A DNA stretch of 64,000 nt, taken from contig CANJLC010000001.1 in NCBI GenBank assembly GCA_947475445.1, positions 124,001 through 188,000 of the forward strand, in the 5' to 3' direction. A program made the position numbers and the translations under genes. The number at the start of each line of letters is the position of its first letter. Position 1 is the stretch's first letter. Origin of the DNA: Alphaproteobacteria bacterium (GTDB lineage: Bacteria > Pseudomonadota > Alphaproteobacteria > Micropepsales > Micropepsaceae). Under the pieces are notes generated by a model that was not told the DNA's origin, searched no databases, and was given only the letters and a program-made list of their open reading frames with translations. Below are positions 62,767-64,000 of the stretch, piece after piece.

Positions 62767-64000
62767 GGCGCTTTTCTAGGAATGGGCGCAGCGGTTTTTC
62801 CATGATCCAGATCATCGCGCCTGCCAACAGGCCGATGGCCGCGAGCATCAGGAAAAAGGTGGAATGGCCCATGCGTTCCCACAGTGTGCCCAGCCATCCC
62901 TGCAGGAAGCCGCCGCCCAGGAAGTTGGGCAGGAAGTTGACCCCTATCATCAGAGAGACGATGCGCACCGGCGCTACCTTGGAATAAAGCGAGATGCTGA
63001 TCGGGGACAGATAGATTTCGCCAGTTGTTATGAGGACAAAATAAGCCAACAGCCACAGCCAGCTGATCTTGTCAGCGCCGCCATGCCAGGCGGCAAAGGC
63101 GATCAGGACAAAGGAGGCCGCAAGCAGAACGCAGCCAAAGGCGATCTTGTACATCGAATTGGGCTCGCGCAGCGTCGCGGCCTGACGCGCCCAGAAAGAC
63201 ACCAGGAACGGCGTGAAAGCGAAGATGATGAAGGGGTTGAAGGACTGGAACCAGGTCACGGGAATTTGCCAGTCAATCAGGCCGGGAATGAAGCGGCGAT
63301 CCGTGTTGGCGTCGGCATACAGCGCCATGACGTTGCCCTGCTGTTCGTAGCAGGCCCACCACAGGGTTAGCGGAATGACCAGCAGCAACAGCGCCAGGAT
63401 GGATTTCCATTCCTCGCGGCTCAGCGGCACTTTTTCCATCGCCTTGCGTTCGCGCAGTGCTTCCTTGGGCAGGTGCTTCCAGCCGATGATGTAGACCGCA
63501 AACGCAATCAACATGCCGAAGCCGGCAGCGCCAAAGCCATAATGCCAGCCCACCGTCTCGCCCAACGTCCCGGCAATGAAGGGCGCGATGAAAGCGCCCA
63601 GATTGACGCCAACATAAAATATGGAATAGGCGCGGTCTCGGCGGCTGTCGCCCTGGCGGTACAGCATGCCGACCTGCGCGGTAGTATTGGTCTTGAAAAA
63701 TCCGCCACCGAAAATCAGCAGAGTCAGGGCGGGAAACAGAAGTGCTTCGGAGGCCATCATGAAATGGCCGAAAGCCATCATTGCGATGCCGATCATGGCG
63801 GCGGCGCGCTGGCCGATGAAATTGTCCGCGATCCAGCCGCCCAGCAGCGGTGTGGCGTAAATCAGGCCAGTATAGGTGCCGTAAATCAGCGATGAGAGCG
63901 GCTGCGGTCCCAGCGGGCCCGCCATCATTTCAAAGAAGCTTTTTACCTGCGTGTAAAACAGGACATTTTCGACGTGACCCGGCAGCAGCAAATATTTGGT
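62759..64000 (-). CDS. POT-family proton-dependent oligopeptide transporter, 5' end beyond the window
   Basis: Membrane peptide:H+ symporter (PTR2/DtpT). The frame is open to the last base of the window (TKYLLLPGHVENV precedes the first helix seen), so the N-terminal E-x-x-E-R helix lies outside and the apparent TTG start at 63991 is an artefact. Seen: LIYATPLLGGWIADNFIGQRAA, FFKTNTTAQVG, FYVGVNLGAFIAPFIAG (POT signature 2-like), WWACYEQQGNVMALY, NPFIIFAFTPFL and TTGEIYLSPISISLYSKVAP. Upstream gene of the POT-metC-hisI unit. Confidence 0.9.
   Translation of the reverse strand, partial: TKYLLLPGHVENVLFYTQVKSFFEMMAGPLGPQPLSSLIYGTYTGLIYATPLLGGWIADNFIGQRAAAMIGIAMMAFGHFMMASEALLFPALTLLIFGGGFFKTNTTAQVGMLYRQGDSRRDRAYSIFYVGVNLGAFIAPFIAGTLGETVGWHYGFGAAGFGMLIAFAVYIIGWKHLPKEALRERKAMEKVPLSREEWKSILALLLLVIPLTLWWACYEQQGNVMALYADANTDRRFIPGLIDWQIPVTWFQSFNPFIIFAFTPFLVSFWARQAATLREPNSMYKIAFGCVLLAASFVLIAFAAWHGGADKISWLWLLAYFVLITTGEIYLSPISISLYSKVAPVRIVSLMIGVNFLPNFLGGGFLQGWLGTLWERMGHSTFFLMLAAIGLLAGAMIWIMEKPLRPFLEKRHD

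Overview
This 64 kb window is a stretch of chromosome from a high-GC alphaproteobacterium. Evidence for that class: a C4-pathway 5-aminolevulinate synthase, a Ros/MucR regulator, an LdtR-like MarR protein, a ubiquinol-cytochrome c chaperone, an NDUFS4-like complex I subunit, DUF1345/DUF2842/DUF6898 proteins, and class-typical gene orders (glyA-nrdR-ribH-nusB-thiL...hppA; yceD-rpmF-plsX-fabH-ihfA-merR-tRNA-Pro; rplM-rpsI-argC; aminotransferase-hom-glpX-recJ). A class I PHA synthase and a long TonB-dependent receptor suggest a free-living soil or water heterotroph. I cannot fix the order; a Micropepsales/Rhizomicrobium- or Caulobacter-like lineage is only a guess.

Layout. 1-8.7 kb: 5'-truncated DHA2 efflux pump, beta-hydroxyacid dehydrogenase, TetR regulator, hemB, 3-hydroxyisobutyryl-CoA hydrolase-like gene, ldtR, DUF1345 protein, hemA, and a mucR locus followed by a frameshifted small gene. 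8.9-16.8 kb: glyA-nrdR-ribH-nusB-thiL, a trypsin-like protease gene broken by an in-frame TAG, and the H+-pumping pyrophosphatase hppA. 17-22 kb: bamE, then the lipid/ribosome cluster (yceD, rpmF, plsX, fabH, ihfA, merR) and tRNA-Pro(GGG). 22-27 kb: FAH-family hydrolase, small GNAT, DUF2842 and ctaA facing an ech-yccU-metY operon. 27-39 kb: rplM-rpsI-argC, a PDZ protein, phaC, an OmpA-like lipoprotein, then the aminotransferase-hom-glpX-recJ block and tRNA-Glu. 39.5-48.2 kb is the accessory part: a tyrosine integrase beside tRNA-Glu, a 2OG-Fe(II) oxygenase-like gene, a large TonB receptor, and an operon of a secreted tannase/feruloyl-esterase-like hydrolase with a Tat-exported MmgE/PrpD protein. 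48.3-64 kb: cutA-adh, ppa, sirtuin, ClpP-like subunit, GH13 glucosidase, NifU-like scaffold, a two-component system, glutamine cyclotransferase, tRNA-Pro(TGG), a second HIBCH-like gene, an NDUFS4-like gene, tRNA-Arg(TCT), an AI-2E transporter, and a POT transporter-metC-hisI operon cut by the window end.

The window is mostly housekeeping: tetrapyrrole synthesis (hemA, hemB, ctaA), one-carbon/riboflavin/thiamine metabolism, fatty-acid initiation, amino-acid synthesis and salvage (argC, hom, metY, metC, hisI), pyrophosphate disposal (hppA, ppa) and PHA storage. The most unusual parts are the receptor/tannase-like/Tat-PrpD locus, whose hydrolase lacks the conserved cysteine beside its nucleophile; two fresh-looking broken genes (a 4-base duplication and a single nonsense codon); a ClpP-like subunit with Asn at the catalytic Asp position; and several structured non-coding stretches (a hairpin over the ldtR Shine-Dalgarno, a palindrome before hemA, and an unexplained terminator-ended 317-bp gap at 58.6-58.9 kb). 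I found no CRISPR array, rRNA or IS element.
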